A stretch of DNA of 29,372 nucleotides from assembly GCA_943704525.1 (NCBI GenBank), contig CALSCQ010002590.1, positions 1-29,372 of the forward strand. The letters are read 5' to 3'. This DNA comes from Pigoraptor vietnamica. Its lineage: Eukaryota > Opisthokonta > Filasterea. How positions within the stretch are numbered: position 1 is the stretch's first letter; each line of letters opens with the position of its first letter. The notes beneath the pieces are model-generated. The model was not told the DNA's origin, did no database searches, and saw only the letters and a list, made by a program, of their open reading frames with translations. Below, piece by piece: positions 1 to 11,011 of this stretch. Position numbers and translations under genes: made by a program.

Positions 1-3
1 CCC

Positions 4-27
4 CACACACACACACACGCACACACA
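4..27. repeat. CA microsatellite at left edge
   Basis: A CA-dinucleotide tract with one CG interruption lies at the left edge. It probably falls inside an intron of the minus-strand hydrolase gene whose first coding exon is at 96-143; read on that strand it is a TG-rich tract, the same kind of repeat seen in introns elsewhere in the window. Confidence 0.85.
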
Positions 28-95
28 ACCGACCCTTAACACCCCTCTCCCCCCCCAACACCCAACCCTATTCTGCCCAAGAGGAGAAAATGCAC

Positions 96-143
96 CTGTG
101 TGATGGAGTCCCCGAAGAGGACGATGCGCTGAATGTCTCCCAT
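96..143 (-). CDS. SGNH/GDSL-type hydrolase, first coding exon (partial)
   Basis: Read on the minus strand, an ATG at 143 opens 16 codons giving MGDIQRIVLFGDSITQ, followed at once by a GTGCAT donor at 95. The stretch VLFGDSITQ is the block I signature of GDSL/SGNH esterases: the Ser of GDS is the nucleophile, and FGDSITQ is typical of the isoamyl-acetate-hydrolysing (IAH1-like) branch. The remaining exons, with blocks II, III and V (Gly, Asn and the Asp-His pair), lie off the left edge, so activity cannot be judged. A +1 phase-0 donor after the CAG codon fits the splice style of the neighbouring genes. The gene is divergent from the GRASP-1-like gene starting at 553, so they share an intergenic region of about 0.4 kb. 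The exon is too short for ordinary ORF calling; the family call rests on one motif. Confidence 0.6.
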
Positions 144-552
144 GCTGGCGTCAACGATGGAAGTCTCCTCCCTTTCGAAGTGTGCGAGAGCCTCGAAACG
201 ATGTCGAAGACGGTCTCACGCAAAAACTGAAATGAAGCCAAGGCCTCCCTTAGTGCCTGTTAATACTCACGTGTCTTGTAACACATTTATAGCGAGATCT
301 CGGACATTCTTGAATTCGAACTGGGTGGCTAAAAAACCGCACACACACACGGCCTCACCGACGACTCCACAGCAAAACGTGGCCATTCCGTGCGTTGCGT
401 CAACTCTTTCGCGCGGACGTGCATCTCCTCTGTCTCCTGTGGACGTCTCGCTGTGTCACGTGCAGTGCGGCAGATGGGCAGCCGCGACCGATAGCGCTTC
501 GAGTTCTTTGCGTGTCTCTCGTCTGCCGTTTAGGCCGTGTTGACGAGCCAAA
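144..552. promoter_or_regulatory. Divergent intergenic region / shared promoter region
   Basis: This 409-bp stretch separates the start of the minus-strand SGNH hydrolase exon from the plus-strand ATG at 553. I see no convincing protein, RNA gene or TATA box. The open frames crossing it are arginine/cysteine-rich and look like noise. It should hold the 5' UTRs and promoters of both flanking genes, possibly with a UTR intron on the minus strand. Confidence 0.45.
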
Positions 553-875
553 ATGGCGTTCACAGTGGAGGACTTCAACCGCCTGCAGGTGTGTGTGTAC
601 GTTTGCGTGTGCGTGTGCTTGCGTGTGTGTGTGCTGCGTTTGTGAGTGTGCGTGCGTGTGTATACATGTGTGCGCGCGTGTGCGCGTGTGCGAGCGCGCG
701 TGCGTGCATGTGTCAGCATTTCTCTGTCGGTTGTGTCGCACCTGCACTTTATTTCGCAGTAGCTCTGATGCGCATTGCACAATGTAGGAGCAATTGATCG
801 AGCTTAAGACGGCGAAGTACGAAGCGGAGCTGCGCGAAAAGCATGTCCGCACAGGTGTGTGTGTGTGTGCGTGTG

Positions 876-942
<67 letters not shown>

Positions 943-959
943 CGTGTGTGTGTGTGTGG

Positions 960-990
<31 letters not shown>

Positions 991-3858
991 TGTGGTGTGT
1001 GTGTGGTGTGTGTGCGTGTGTGTGTGTGTGTGTGTGGTGCGTGTCCGTGCGTGTGTCTGTACGTGCGTGCGTGTGTGCGCGTGCGTCTCGTACATCAGTG
1101 CACACGTTTTGTATAAGTTTTGTGTGCGAGTGCGATGTGTTTCTTTATTGTTGACCCATCGGAACTCCCTGCAGAACTCGAGCAGCTGAAGCAGCAGCAG
1201 CACCACGGACCCTCCGGCTCCGCGGGAGGTGAGGGTCAGTCGCAAGCGGCGCAGAAAGCGGCCAAGTTTTTCCAGGCCGGCAAAGACCTCTTCAACAGAA
1301 ACAAGTCAGCGGCAGATGCAGAACAGGCGGCGGCACTTGCGGCTGCACCACCACCGGCAGACCCAGCCGCCGCCGCCGCGCGCATCACGGAGCTGCAGCG
1401 TCACTTGGACGATGCGACGAAGGCGTCGGAGCGTCAGAAGGCGCAGCTAGAGGAGGCCCAGAAGGCGACGGACAAGGTGAAGCGCGAGCTTGAGGAGGCG
1501 ACGAAGGAGAAGCAGGCGGCGCAGTCGCGCGTGTCGGAGCTCCAGAAGCAGCTTGACGAGGCGAACAAGCAGTCGGAGAAGCGCAAGAACATGATCGACG
1601 AGATCTCCATTCAGAAGCAGGAGCTGATCGCGCGCCAGCAGCAGCAGCAACTGCAGGCCGAGCGGCAGCTTGCGGCCAAGGTGGAGGAATCGAACGCAAA
1701 GGCGGCGGCGTACGAGGAGCGCCTGCGTCACGCCGAAGACGTACGCGTGCAGTTGCAGCGGGACCTCGACAAGGCGCGCGCTCACGTCGAGGAGCTCAAG
1801 GCGGACAAGTCTGCGCTCGAGGCGCGTCTGAGCGACCAGCGCGCGGCGAACGAGGCGCTGGAGAAGCAGCGGACGGAGGAAAACGCGGCGTCTGCGGCGG
1901 CTCTCGAGGCAATGACGAAGGAGCGCGACGAAGTCAAGGCAAGTGCGGTTTTGACGGCTATTTTGGGTTGCCTGTCGCATCGCCGCGATAGGGTGCAGGG
2001 GGGGGGGGGATTTCTTGTGACGGCACTGCGGTCGGCTGACACTTTCGTTGCCGCATATCTCAGGCGCAATTGGAGGGCATGCAGCGCGAGGTCGAGGACG
2101 TTCGCTCCGAGCGTGCGCTGGCGGAGAAGAAGGGCGTGCAATTGGTATGTTCGTCATGCTCAGAACAATGTTACGTCCACTGACCACTGTCCCTGCTGCC
2201 CCTGTTTGCGTGTTACTTTGCATGTGCGCTGCAGGATTCAGTGTGTTTCCGTCGTCTGTGCGTTTCACATCACTGCGGCACTCACCGCACGCACATGCAT
2301 ATGTGGCGTATGTTAGTGTACATGCGTGTGTGTGTCTGTGTGTGTGCACGAACTGAGGCATGTGCCCTCGCAGATGAAGGATCTCAAGCGGCAGTTGCAA
2401 GTGGAGAAGGCCAAATCGGAGCGCCTCCAGAACGAACTCAACCAGCTCAATGGCTACAAGCAGACCACGCACTCGCACTCGCCCGGTATGCGCACCATGC
2501 ACGAAGATGGCCCTCTGCTGTCTCATAGCGCCAGTCCTGCGTATCTCACCTTATCACGCCGTGTGAGCGCCTGTCCGTGTCTTTGTCTCGTTCTTTTATT
2601 TTTCTTGGCGCGTGGAGTGGCGTCTATCGTGTCTTACCACTCGCGTGCGCAGACGACGTCCCGAGCCGCAGCAGCATGGACCTGGAGTCTTCGAGTTCGT
2701 CGCGCCGCACTTCGGTGGACATTGCGCGCAACTCGATGGACGGTCGCAATGTCAATTCGCTGGTGGACGACAACAAAACGCTCATCAAGCGGTGCACGGA
2801 GCTGCAGGCGGAGAAGGCCAGCCTCGCCGAGAAGGTGCGTGCCTGTGTGTGTGTTTGTGTGCGTGTGCGTGCGTGTGCGTGCGTGTGCGTGGGTCTGTAC
2901 TTCTATCCGCATGGCATAGCAGTGAGACACGCTGTCTCACTTCACCTCACCCTGCGTGCGTTACAATGTATCCATTGCTATTGCGCAGATCAAATTTCTC
3001 GAGGACACGAACGCGGCGCTGGCGGATGACGTCACGCGCCAGTCGAAGCTCATCCGCGCGTATGCCATTGAGACATTCGGTGCGTGCGTTGCAATAGCAG
3101 CCCCTGTGCCTCTCCTTCGCGGAGCACGTGACATTGCTCTGTTGCCATACTGTTTGTGTGCGTCAAGGCGCTTGTGGCAGTGTGGTTTGTTCGTTGTGAG
3201 CTGTATTTTGGTCTCTCCCGTGAAGTGGAGGGCTACAGTTCGCGCAATTGCCTTTGTCGGTGCGATTCCAATGCCTCACGTTGCCGTCTCAGTGGGCGAC
3301 GATCCCCTCGATCCGTCTGCACCCAAGCGTAAGGTGGGCATTGTGTGCATGCACGCCTCTGTTCATAAGCCTTTCAGCGGCGCCATCCTTAAGTAATCCC
3401 CGACTTTATTATCATCGGACCTTGTTGCGTCTGAGCCCCCTCTAACTCCACGGCACACGCGCAGTCCATCCTCGCGAAGGCGGCCGGTGCCGTCAGTCAC
3501 GTGCCCGGTGTCTCGCAGGCGGCCGGCGCAGTGAAGAAGGTGTCGGACTGAGCTCACAGTTGTGTCTGCATGCCCTTTGTTAGTACTTCATGTCCACGCC
3601 GATGCAGCGACCGCTTGCGGGCCCTTCATAGGCAGTGCATGATGGATCGGGGCCTATTGTCCGGACTGCGCCCAGTCTCATGCACACCGATTGCAGATTG
3701 CGACAGGCGACGGGGCGAAGGACAAGGCACGCAAGGAGGCGCAGCGCAAACTGCAGCTTGCCCTCGAGGAAGCGATGGCCAAGAACGTCGCCCTGCAGGA
3801 GCAGGTGGAGACGATGGACGCGGAACTGCGCCGTGCGAAGAGGAAAGCGGCCGACTGA
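553..3858 (+). CDS. GRIPAP1/GRASP-1-like coiled-coil protein (10 exons)
   Basis: Phase-consistent exons are 553-588, 788-854, 1175-1938, 2064-2144, 2374-2485, 2653-2834, 2989-3079, 3293-3333, 3465-3539 and 3697-3858, giving 536 aa. The N-terminus (VEDFNRLQEQLIELKTAKYE) matches the conserved start of GRIPAP1/GRASP-1, a Rab4 effector coordinating recycling endosomes. Residues about 115-330 are an uninterrupted Glu/Lys/Gln heptad coiled coil. A Ser-rich linker follows near 370-400, then a second coiled coil with a KFLEDTNAALADDV...SKLIRAYA motif like the C-terminal helix of GRASP-1/CCDC186 golgins. A last coiled coil lies in exon 10. Intron 3 (1939-2063) is GC-AG. The last donor (3540, GTGTCG) is weak: if it is unused, the protein ends KKVSD at 3551 (486 aa). 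The ATG has a good context (AAAATGG). The family call rests on remembered similarity of short motifs; coiled-coil proteins are easily misassigned. A peripheral endosome/Golgi membrane location is inferred. Confidence 0.7.
589..787 (+). repeat. TG-rich microsatellite filling intron 1
   Basis: Intron 1 of the GRASP-1-like gene begins with the TG tract itself (GTGTGTGTACG...) and continues as imperfect TG/CG repeats to about 715, before a normal acceptor (AATGTAG). Frames through it give Cys/Val- or His/Thr-repeat peptides that are not genes. Confidence 0.85.
855..1090 (+). repeat. Long TG microsatellite at the donor of intron 2
   Basis: An imperfect TG repeat of about 230 bp starts exactly at the 5' splice site of intron 2 (855-1174), offering many overlapping GT donors. 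The longest pure TG run is near 882-928. The acceptor is CCCTGCAG at 1174. Confidence 0.9.
2896..2949 (+). repeat. Dispersed 54-bp repeat, copy inside intron 6
   Basis: This 54-bp segment in intron 6 (2835-2988) of the GRASP-1-like gene matches the reverse complement of 4416-4469 at 50 of 54 positions by direct comparison. Both copies are flanked on the same side by a TG-rich tract. Neither copy appears to be coding. Confidence 0.85.
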
Positions 3859-3973
3859 GCCTGCGCCGTGTGCCTGGGCGCCATACATTGTTACGTCTAC
3901 TCTTACGGAGCATCGTTGACAAGGGACGGTGCAGGTGTTCGTGGCGTTCACAGTGACGGGCAGTGAGGTGGAC

Positions 3974-3989
3974 GGTGCTTATAAGCACC
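3974..3989. repeat. 16-bp perfect palindrome
   Basis: GGTGCTTATAAGCACC is its own reverse complement, lies 116 bp after the stop of the GRASP-1-like gene, and could form a short cruciform or act as a dimeric binding site. No function is shown. Confidence 0.6.
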
Positions 3990-4415
3990 CCTGCTGCGGC
4001 GGACGGCCATAGCACCGGGCTCTTTTCCGACCATTATGACAGCGTCCGCTACTTCGAGCAGGCGACGAGAATGGCGACCGCACTAGCCGCCCCCGTGATG
4101 CACTCGTTTGGTCACAGTTGCGCGCCCGCGGTGAGTGCATTTTTGGTGGAGTCCTGCCGGCGACTGGGTTCTGTTACGCAGCGGCAGGCCCTTGCGTTGA
4201 ACCCAGGAGGCATCTTCTGTAGATGCGGGTTACACGTCAATTGTTCACAGGCGATTAGAATGAGTTTGATCGACCGGCGCCGCGTTCGTGCACTCCAGAA
4301 ATCCGGTCTGTGTTGGGGACCAACCAGGGCACTCAGAGGCATGCATGATAACTAACGGGACTCTGTCCCAAACACCTGCACAACGGCAACGAACGCAAGT
4401 CAACAACGCAGTGGT

Positions 4416-4469
4416 TGAGGCGAAGGGAGACAGCGTGCCTCACTGCTACGCCATGCGGATAGAAGTACA
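4416..4469 (-). repeat. Dispersed 54-bp repeat, inverted intergenic copy
   Basis: Reverse-complement copy of the segment at 2896-2949 with four substitutions. On the minus strand it is also preceded by a TG microsatellite (CA on plus, 4466-4480), so the similarity includes the intron's arrangement as well as the 54-bp core. Confidence 0.85.
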
Positions 4470-4802
4470 CACACACACACGACCGTGTCAGACGCACGCG
4501 GCCCGGTGGGTAAGTGGATGCTGAAGCGCAGTGTGCGTGCAGGGTATAATTAGACAAAAACAAAAACGAAATGCAGGTGTGACACCCTGCGTTCCCGTCC
4601 AATTTTGCACTCGACCGGCTTCCCCCTGGCACAAATAAGGGGGCAGCGCTCGTGGTCGTCGCTTTTCAAAGTTCCGACTGCCGGTTTGAAACGGTCACGT
4701 GACTCAAAGGAACAGTGATTTGGACACATCATTGTTCGGAGTGTGCGCTCTCCCTCTCTCCTTGTTGCTTTCTGTGCGTTGTGCGGCGCGGCTTTGAGTT
4801 CG

Positions 4803-4812
4803 GCGCATGCGC
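4803..4812. promoter_or_regulatory. NRF1-like GCGCATGCGC palindrome upstream of TRAPPC11
   Basis: A perfect GCGCATGCGC decamer lies 62 bp before the TRAPPC11 ATG, where a core promoter element is expected. In animals this is the NRF1 site; whether this organism has such a factor is unknown, and in GC-rich DNA the match could be chance. Confidence 0.3.
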
Positions 4813-4873
4813 GGCAGAGTGTGCGTGCGCTGTAGTGTGGGGTGTGTGTGACGGTGTGTTGTCACGAGGTACA

Positions 4874-7800
4874 ATGGACATCCCTCACGAGCTGGTGCAG
4901 ACGCCGCTCCCCTTCGTCGCCGTCGCGGGCCTCGACCCCTCGCGCGAGCCTGCACACAAGGCGATATGGGACCATCTCACGGAGAAGGACGTGGGTAAAC
5001 TGCTCGCGTCAAAAATCTCATCGTGCGTGACGTAGAGGTGTAGGACTGTGCGGATGAAAGTATGCGCCGTGTGAGCGAATGTTTGGGTTTACGTACGTAT
5101 GGGCGTCTGCTCGATGTCTCAATCTCGGTGATTGTTTGCACGTGCCAGTGTGTGCGAACTTGAAGGAAGGAGTGGAGTGGCTGTTGCCTTTGTGTTGCTC
5201 GCAATCAATCAATCATCGCACCTTGGGACGAGGGCTCTCGCGTCGAACAGTGTTGTCATCCCGTCTCATGCCCGTTTGTAGCAGGCTGGACACCCTGCGC
5301 TCATTGCAGCGCGTCTGTTGGCGCCCAACCACACGTTCCCGCGCCGAAAGGACAAGCGCATCCACGACCCACAGGTGCTCCATCATATCATCAGACCGTA
5401 GAGAGATGACATCTTCATGAGATGTACGCTGTGTGAAAAGGACTCATGTTTGACCTTTCGGCAGGTGCCCGATCGCATCCTCAAAGCGAGCTGGCTGCAA
5501 AAGCACCGGGGCCTCCTTCCTGCCGCACTCGCCGTGTTCGTCGACCTCGAGTGGGACGACCCAAAGTGGGGCGAGCGCGAGATTGAGACGGCATCTCGCC
5601 TGGGCGCCCTCCGGTGCGTGCGTAAGCCCTGCTCTTACTGCTTGTCTCTGTCTTTGAATGCGCCTGTGTGCTTTGTGCAATACTGCCCTTCTTGTTTGTC
5701 GGTGTGTGCCCTGTGCTGCCCGTCGTAGCGGTCCTCTGCCTCGACAGTGTTGTTCGAGGTCCTCTGCCCCCCCCCCCCCCAACAAATGTATTCGCGAACT
5801 GCGTGCTTAATTGTGTATTTGGTCGTCCTATTGCGTACGAAAACCCGTTGTCTTGCTGCCCTTGCGTGCGGTGTAGCGGCCAGTTTCCCTCTTGCAGCCT
5901 TCGCAATCTGTCTCATCGCAGCATTACCTCTAGGTCCACCCTCTATGGCCGCGGCACGCGAGTCGCCGTCATTCTCGTGCAGCGCGCGATGCCATCGACC
6001 CCCGGGACTGGCGATGTGGCGCCTCCCCTCTCCCCTCTCGCCGAAGAGCGCGCCGTCAGCCTGCGCAAGGCGTGTGGGCTTGCGGACACGAAGACGCCGC
6101 TGATGACCGTGTGCGTGTCGGACACGGCCGAGCTGCGCGCGGGTATGGCGCGCGTGGAAAAGTCGCTGCTGGAGCTGTCGCAGGTGTACTATCGCGAGGA
6201 GGCGCGCCGCTTCAAGAAGCACCGGGACGTGCTGAACAAGGCTGCGCACCAGGTGCTGTTTGCGCGGTACTATTTCAAGGTGGCCTTTTTCGCGGAAATG
6301 CGCGGGGACGCCAAGGCCGCCCTCAAGTACTACCACTCTGCGTACTCGTACCTGCGGGACGTGCGCGACAAGGAGGCGCGCTCACGTGACATCAAGATGG
6401 TGGCGGGGTGGATCAACTACAAGATATGCCGGTTTCTGTTTGGGGCGACGAGCACGCAGGCCGAGGCCATCGACCACTTTCGAAGGCACTGCGCCGCGTT
6501 CCGCAGGCTCGTGGGACCGGACGAGATTGAGTTTCAGCACTACGCGTGGCTGTCAAGGCAGTACCGCCAGGTGCGTTCCAGATGTGTGTGCACGTCTGCG
6601 GTGTTTGCATGTGTGCGCGCGTGTGCGTGTGTGCGTATCCGCACCCCCTCGTTTGTATCGTCTCCCTCTTCGATAGACTGTGTGTGCTGGACTATTTGCA
6701 CCAATCGCCGATCACTGAGTGCGCCGCTTTGCTGTGTTTGCAGTTTGCGGACACCTTCGACGCCGCCATCCGACGCGGCACGGCCAACGGGGACCAGGCG
6801 CACCATCCGGGGTTCTACTACCGCACGGCCGCCCAGTACGCCGCGCTGCGTCGCGACAAGGTGCTCGAGATGGGCATCGTCCCCACGATACTCTCGGCGC
6901 GGCGCAGCGGAGACCGAGCGGCGTTGGACGCACTCGCTGTGCCGCCCGCAGGGACACAGGCGCAGGGCGCGGACGCCGGAGGTAAGCTGCTGTGGTTGCG
7001 AGGGTTTGGGGTGCATGGCGCATGCGCCATGTGTGCGCGCGAGAGTCATGCGCGCCTCTGTGTCTGCTGTGCTGTCGTTCGGCACACACACTCACTCACG
7101 TTGTTGTCTTCGCAGCATCGAGCAAGTGGCGCACAGAGTACAGCGGCATTGCGCGACCCCGCCCGTCGCACCCTCTGGACGAGGCGGCGCTGGCGATGAC
7201 GTCGTACATGGAGGACCCGAAGGCCGCGATTGAGTCTGAGCGCGGCGTGGACCACTCTGCGATCATTGTCGATCTGCTGACGAACGCGCGCGCGCACTTC
7301 AAGAAGCACAACAGCGGCCGCATGACGCTCCTCATCGCCGTCAAGATTGCCGAGGAGTACGCATCGTGCGGCGACTGCGCGCGCGCCCTGCAACTGTTTC
7401 AGCGCATCGCGCGCGATTACCGCCGCGAGCGGTGGTGGGACGTCCTTGCGGCGATCCTCTCGAACGCTCTCTCGTGCGCGTTCACGGAGGGAAACGTCGG
7501 CGTGTACGTCGCGTCGGCCGTCGAGTACATTTCGCCGTGTATCCGCAGCTGCGCCTGTTGAGGGCCAACGAGCCACTCTTGTGCCCTTGTGTAGTCCACG
7601 TTGGTCCGTGGGGACGGTATTTGGGGCGCCCTTGGCTGTCGTTGTTCCTTGACTCTCTTGCCCTCTTACGCTTCTCATGTTTTACCCTCTGCGCCGCATT
7701 CGCGCTAACAGTCAACGAGACGCTCAAGGACACGCTCATTCGCGTTCAGCACAACCTCATGCGAGTGCTCATGGTGCGTTCTGCGTTCTTCGTGCCCTCG

Positions 7801-8061
7801 CCCTGCTGTTACGCGCGTTACGCCACTTGAGATTGTGACGCATCATCTGATTGAGTCTGTTCCGCGCAACGCAGGGTCACTCGCCGCTTCCCGAGCCCGA
7901 CGCAGTGCCCACGCGCGAGAGTGCCGTGAAGAACTGGGCCGACGCGATGAACGGTCCGCCGCTTGAAATCAACATGATCGACCTTGTTCCCTTTGGTGCG
8001 TGGCGTGCATCTTCGCTCGTGTCGTGTGTGAAGGCCGGCGTCGATCGCGGGCACATATATA

Positions 8062-8117
<56 letters not shown>

Positions 8118-11011
8118 CAACTTGCATACGCTCGTACGCGCTAACCTTTGCTCTGGCTTGCGCGCCTGCAGTGGATTGCAAGGTGCAGTTTGAGTCGAGC
8201 CAGTTCACCGCGGACGCGCCCATTCGCCTGCGCATCTACGTGCGCTGCCAGTGCCCCCTCCCCATTCGCTTCTCGCACCTCGCGGCGTCGTTTGGTATTC
8301 CGGCGTACAACAACATGTGCCACATTTCGGACAACGGCCCGCTCGATCCCGCGTCCGACGACAACGACTGCCGGCAAGAGGGCAACGAGGGTCTCAGGTT
8401 CGATCCCGGCCAGACGCGCGTGTACTCTTTTGAGTTCAAGGCGGACGAGAAGGGCGACAGGAACTTGGAGGTGCGTATAAATGCGCCGCTTGCGTGTTAC
8501 GACCCAATAGGGCATTCTTTCCCGCCCTGGCGAATGTTGCACATCGGGATAGCATTGCGTCGATGTTTGAAGTGGGCTTCACCTGACGTGTTCTTCACGT
8601 GACGCATTCTTCGCCCGTTCTTTGTTTGACGCATTCATTCTTCATCCGACGTGTTGACGGTGCTTCGTGTCCCCTGTTATCCGCTGTGCACCCTTTCAAA
8701 TCCCAGTGTGTCGCACTCGCACTACACCTCGGCGGCGGCCCCAGCGGGTCACGCGCCATACTCAAGTGGGACATTGTCGAGCGCGTGCGCCGCGCCGTAC
8801 AACAACAGAGCGCGCAGACGCTCATGTTCAGCGGTGAGTCACGTGCGGCATTGTTACGAAATTGTTTCTCTGTCCCCGTTAATGCACACTTGGCCTGACT
8901 GCCTTCCTTCTCGTCCCCGTATCTTGCTGCTCCACAGCCCAGCGCATTCTCAACAATCCCCGCTCGAGTGACTGGAGCGAAATCATCGAGCGCCCACTCA
9001 CGCGGTGCGTTTCGCGAACCTGTGTTTCATGCCTTTTGTTTGTGCCGTTGCTATATCTTGGCGTCTGCATACCGCTTTCACGCGCTGTCAAGCTGAATGC
9101 TGTGCGCCGCAGAATCCTCCCACGCACCGCCCTGTTGGACCTCTCTCTCGAGCACACGTCGCCCGCGCTCGTGGGCGAGCTCTTCCACATCGGCGTGACG
9201 TTCTGCTCACGCGAGGCGGCGCCACTCTCCGACGTGCGCTTCTCCGTGGAAATCGTCAGTCGGCGGGAGTCTGGACACGGCGCCATGTGTGGGTGTCGCT
9301 AACTCCTGCTTGTCTTGTGTCCGGTACACCCTTTTTTGACCCAATAATCGTCGACGTACGCAGCGGGCCAGCTCTTCCTGAACATCCGCCCCTCGGACAA
9401 GCTCAATGTCGGCCAGCTGAAGGGCCCCTGGCGCCTCCAGGACGTCCCCGTGGGCGCGCTGCAGCCGGGACAGCCGGTCACCGTCCCCATCTACGTGCGC
9501 TGCTCGCAGGACGTCGGAAACCGCATGCTGCACGTCAAGGTGCCCACCGTTGCCGTTTTCGTCTCCGCCTTCCTGTCATCACATGTGATGGGGGTTAGAC
9601 TGAAATTTTTTTTGCACACACGCGTGTTTTTACACTGAACGATCAGTTGAAACTGATGGCCCGCTACCGCAGGCGAGCTACGTCACGATTGTTGGCGGCT
9701 CTCAGATGCAGTGCGTGCGCGAGGCGACCGTCCGCATCCCGTTCCTCGTCCCCTTTGACGTCACGACGACACTCACCGCCGCTGCCACGCACGAGCTCAT
9801 TGCTTCGGAGGCGGCGCAGGCGGTCGTGGCGCTTGCGTCGCCGGGCACGGCTGTCGAGCCCGCGGAAGTCGACGCCGGGGAGCGCGTGCTGCTCGTGGCA
9901 GAGGCCAAGTGCACATCGCAGACGGCCGCGCTCGAGATTGTGCGGACCGAGCTCTGCCTGTCGGTGGGTGTTGCCCCACATTGTACCACGTTGTGTGTTA
10001 TGGGTCACGTGATCTCGACTCGATCCATATTGCCGCTTCTCTTTGCGCAGGAGGGATTCCGCAAGATTGACGCCGACGCTGCGCCACAGGTGGAGCGGGG
10101 TGAGTGAATGTGCGGCACAGTGTCTCTGGGCGCGTGCCGCATGCGCCTCTCGCTAAACGCCATTGCAAATACCCGTACAGTGACGGTCGAGCCGAGCGAC
10201 GCCGTTTCCGAGTGCCACGCCATTGCCGCCCCCGACGCACCCGTGGGAAGCGTCTCGATGGGGACGTATGTCATACACTGGCGCAGGTGCGGACAAGCGA
10301 CCGTATGCGTGGTGTGCGGGAGTTGTGCCCAGTTTCTTCGTGAGCAATGCACGGGGTAGAATGTTGGGCAGTGTCTGTCGTCGTTGGTGAAAGTGGACAT
10401 TGATCAATTTGACGAAGTGTACGTGTCCTGACGAAGTGTGGAGGAGGGGTCCCCCACGCTGACACGTGTGCCATACGTTGCAGGGCGTCGGGCACGCAGG
10501 GGCTCGGCGAATCCGCCACGTTCACGACTGAGCTGCAGCTGCCCACAGTGTCGGTTGAGACGGCGCCGTTCTCAGTCGTCTCACGTGAGTACGCCAAGAG
10601 GAGACCTCTGCTTGTGCACGAAACATATCGAAGGGCTGGTCTGCATTCGCTGCGTGCGCTCACTACGTTGTCTCGGCAACAGGCATTCCCCCCTACGGCC
10701 GCGTCAATTCGGTGCTTCCGATCACGTATACCATCCAGAACAACACGGCGCAAGTGCAGGACCTCGAACTCGCCATGGAACCCAGCGACGCATTCATGTT
10801 CTCGGGGTTCAAGAGCACCCGCATACGCGTGCTGCCTCACGCGTCCCGCTCGGTCGCATACAACCTATACCCCATGGGTCCAGGGCTCTCCGCCCTCCCC
10901 CTGCTCCGCGTCCGCGCGCGCCGCTTCGACCAAGAGGTGCCGCGACGCGCGAAGCCCTCGCACGTGTACATTCTCACCGAAGACGCCGTGTCCGCCACTG
11001 GCAGCCACTGA
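4874..11011 (+). CDS. TRAPPC11: TRAPP complex subunit TRAPPC11 (foie gras/gryzun), 18 exons
   Basis: TRAPPC11 is part of the metazoan-type TRAPPIII complex, a Rab1 exchange factor in ER-Golgi traffic and autophagy. Exons: 4874-4990, 5285-5374, 5465-5613, 5934-6570, 6744-6981, 7116-7538, 7712-7773, 7875-7995, 8172-8470, 8707-8833, 8938-9004, 9113-9288, 9364-9539, 9673-9963, 10051-10099, 10181-10286, 10484-10584, 10683-11011. All phases join, giving 1185 aa (human is about 1130). Diagnostic matches in order: PLPFVAVAGLDPS at the N-terminus, LEWDDPKWGE (about 103-112), the foie gras domain (about 220-490, with MVAGWINYKICRFLF and HHPGFYYRTAAQYAA), IRLRIYVRCQCPLPIRFS in the Ig-like middle, and the C-terminal gryzun region with EPSDAFMFSGFK near 1115. 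Start: AATGG context, and the conserved N-terminal motif follows immediately. An AATAAA lies 120 nt after the stop. Several donors (GTGGGT at 4991, 9289, 9964) are non-consensus but required by phase. Confidence 0.93.
8064..8115 (+). repeat. (CA)26 microsatellite in TRAPPC11 intron 8
   Basis: A pure CA run of 52 bp lies in the intron 7996-8171, after a short ATATAT stretch and before the acceptor GCCTGCAG. It is likely to be length-polymorphic. Confidence 0.95.

Larger units (their letters stand above)
3859..4873. other. Intergenic spacer between the GRASP-1-like gene and TRAPPC11
   Basis: About 1 kb without a supportable gene. It contains a 16-bp perfect palindrome (3974-3989), the inverted copy of an intron repeat (4416-4469), and an NRF1-like GCGCATGCGC palindrome 62 bp before the TRAPPC11 start. 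Open frames here show no family resemblance and no coherent splice structure. The 3' end of one gene and the promoter of the next must lie here. Confidence 0.6.

Noticed and set aside
28-70. ACCCTTAAC / AACCCTA-like sequence near the left edge as telomeric repeat
   Set aside because: Only isolated degenerate units with no tandem register, unlike the clear units at 22005-22034.
400-1245. Long minus-strand frame rich in His-Thr repeats, and overlapping Cys-Val repeat frames on the plus strand
   Set aside because: They are translations of the TG/CA microsatellites in introns 1 and 2 of the GRASP-1-like gene.
1447-2526. 359-codon minus-strand open frame
   Set aside because: Antisense shadow of the coiled-coil exons; Leu/Arg-rich with no family resemblance, and it crosses introns of the plus-strand gene.
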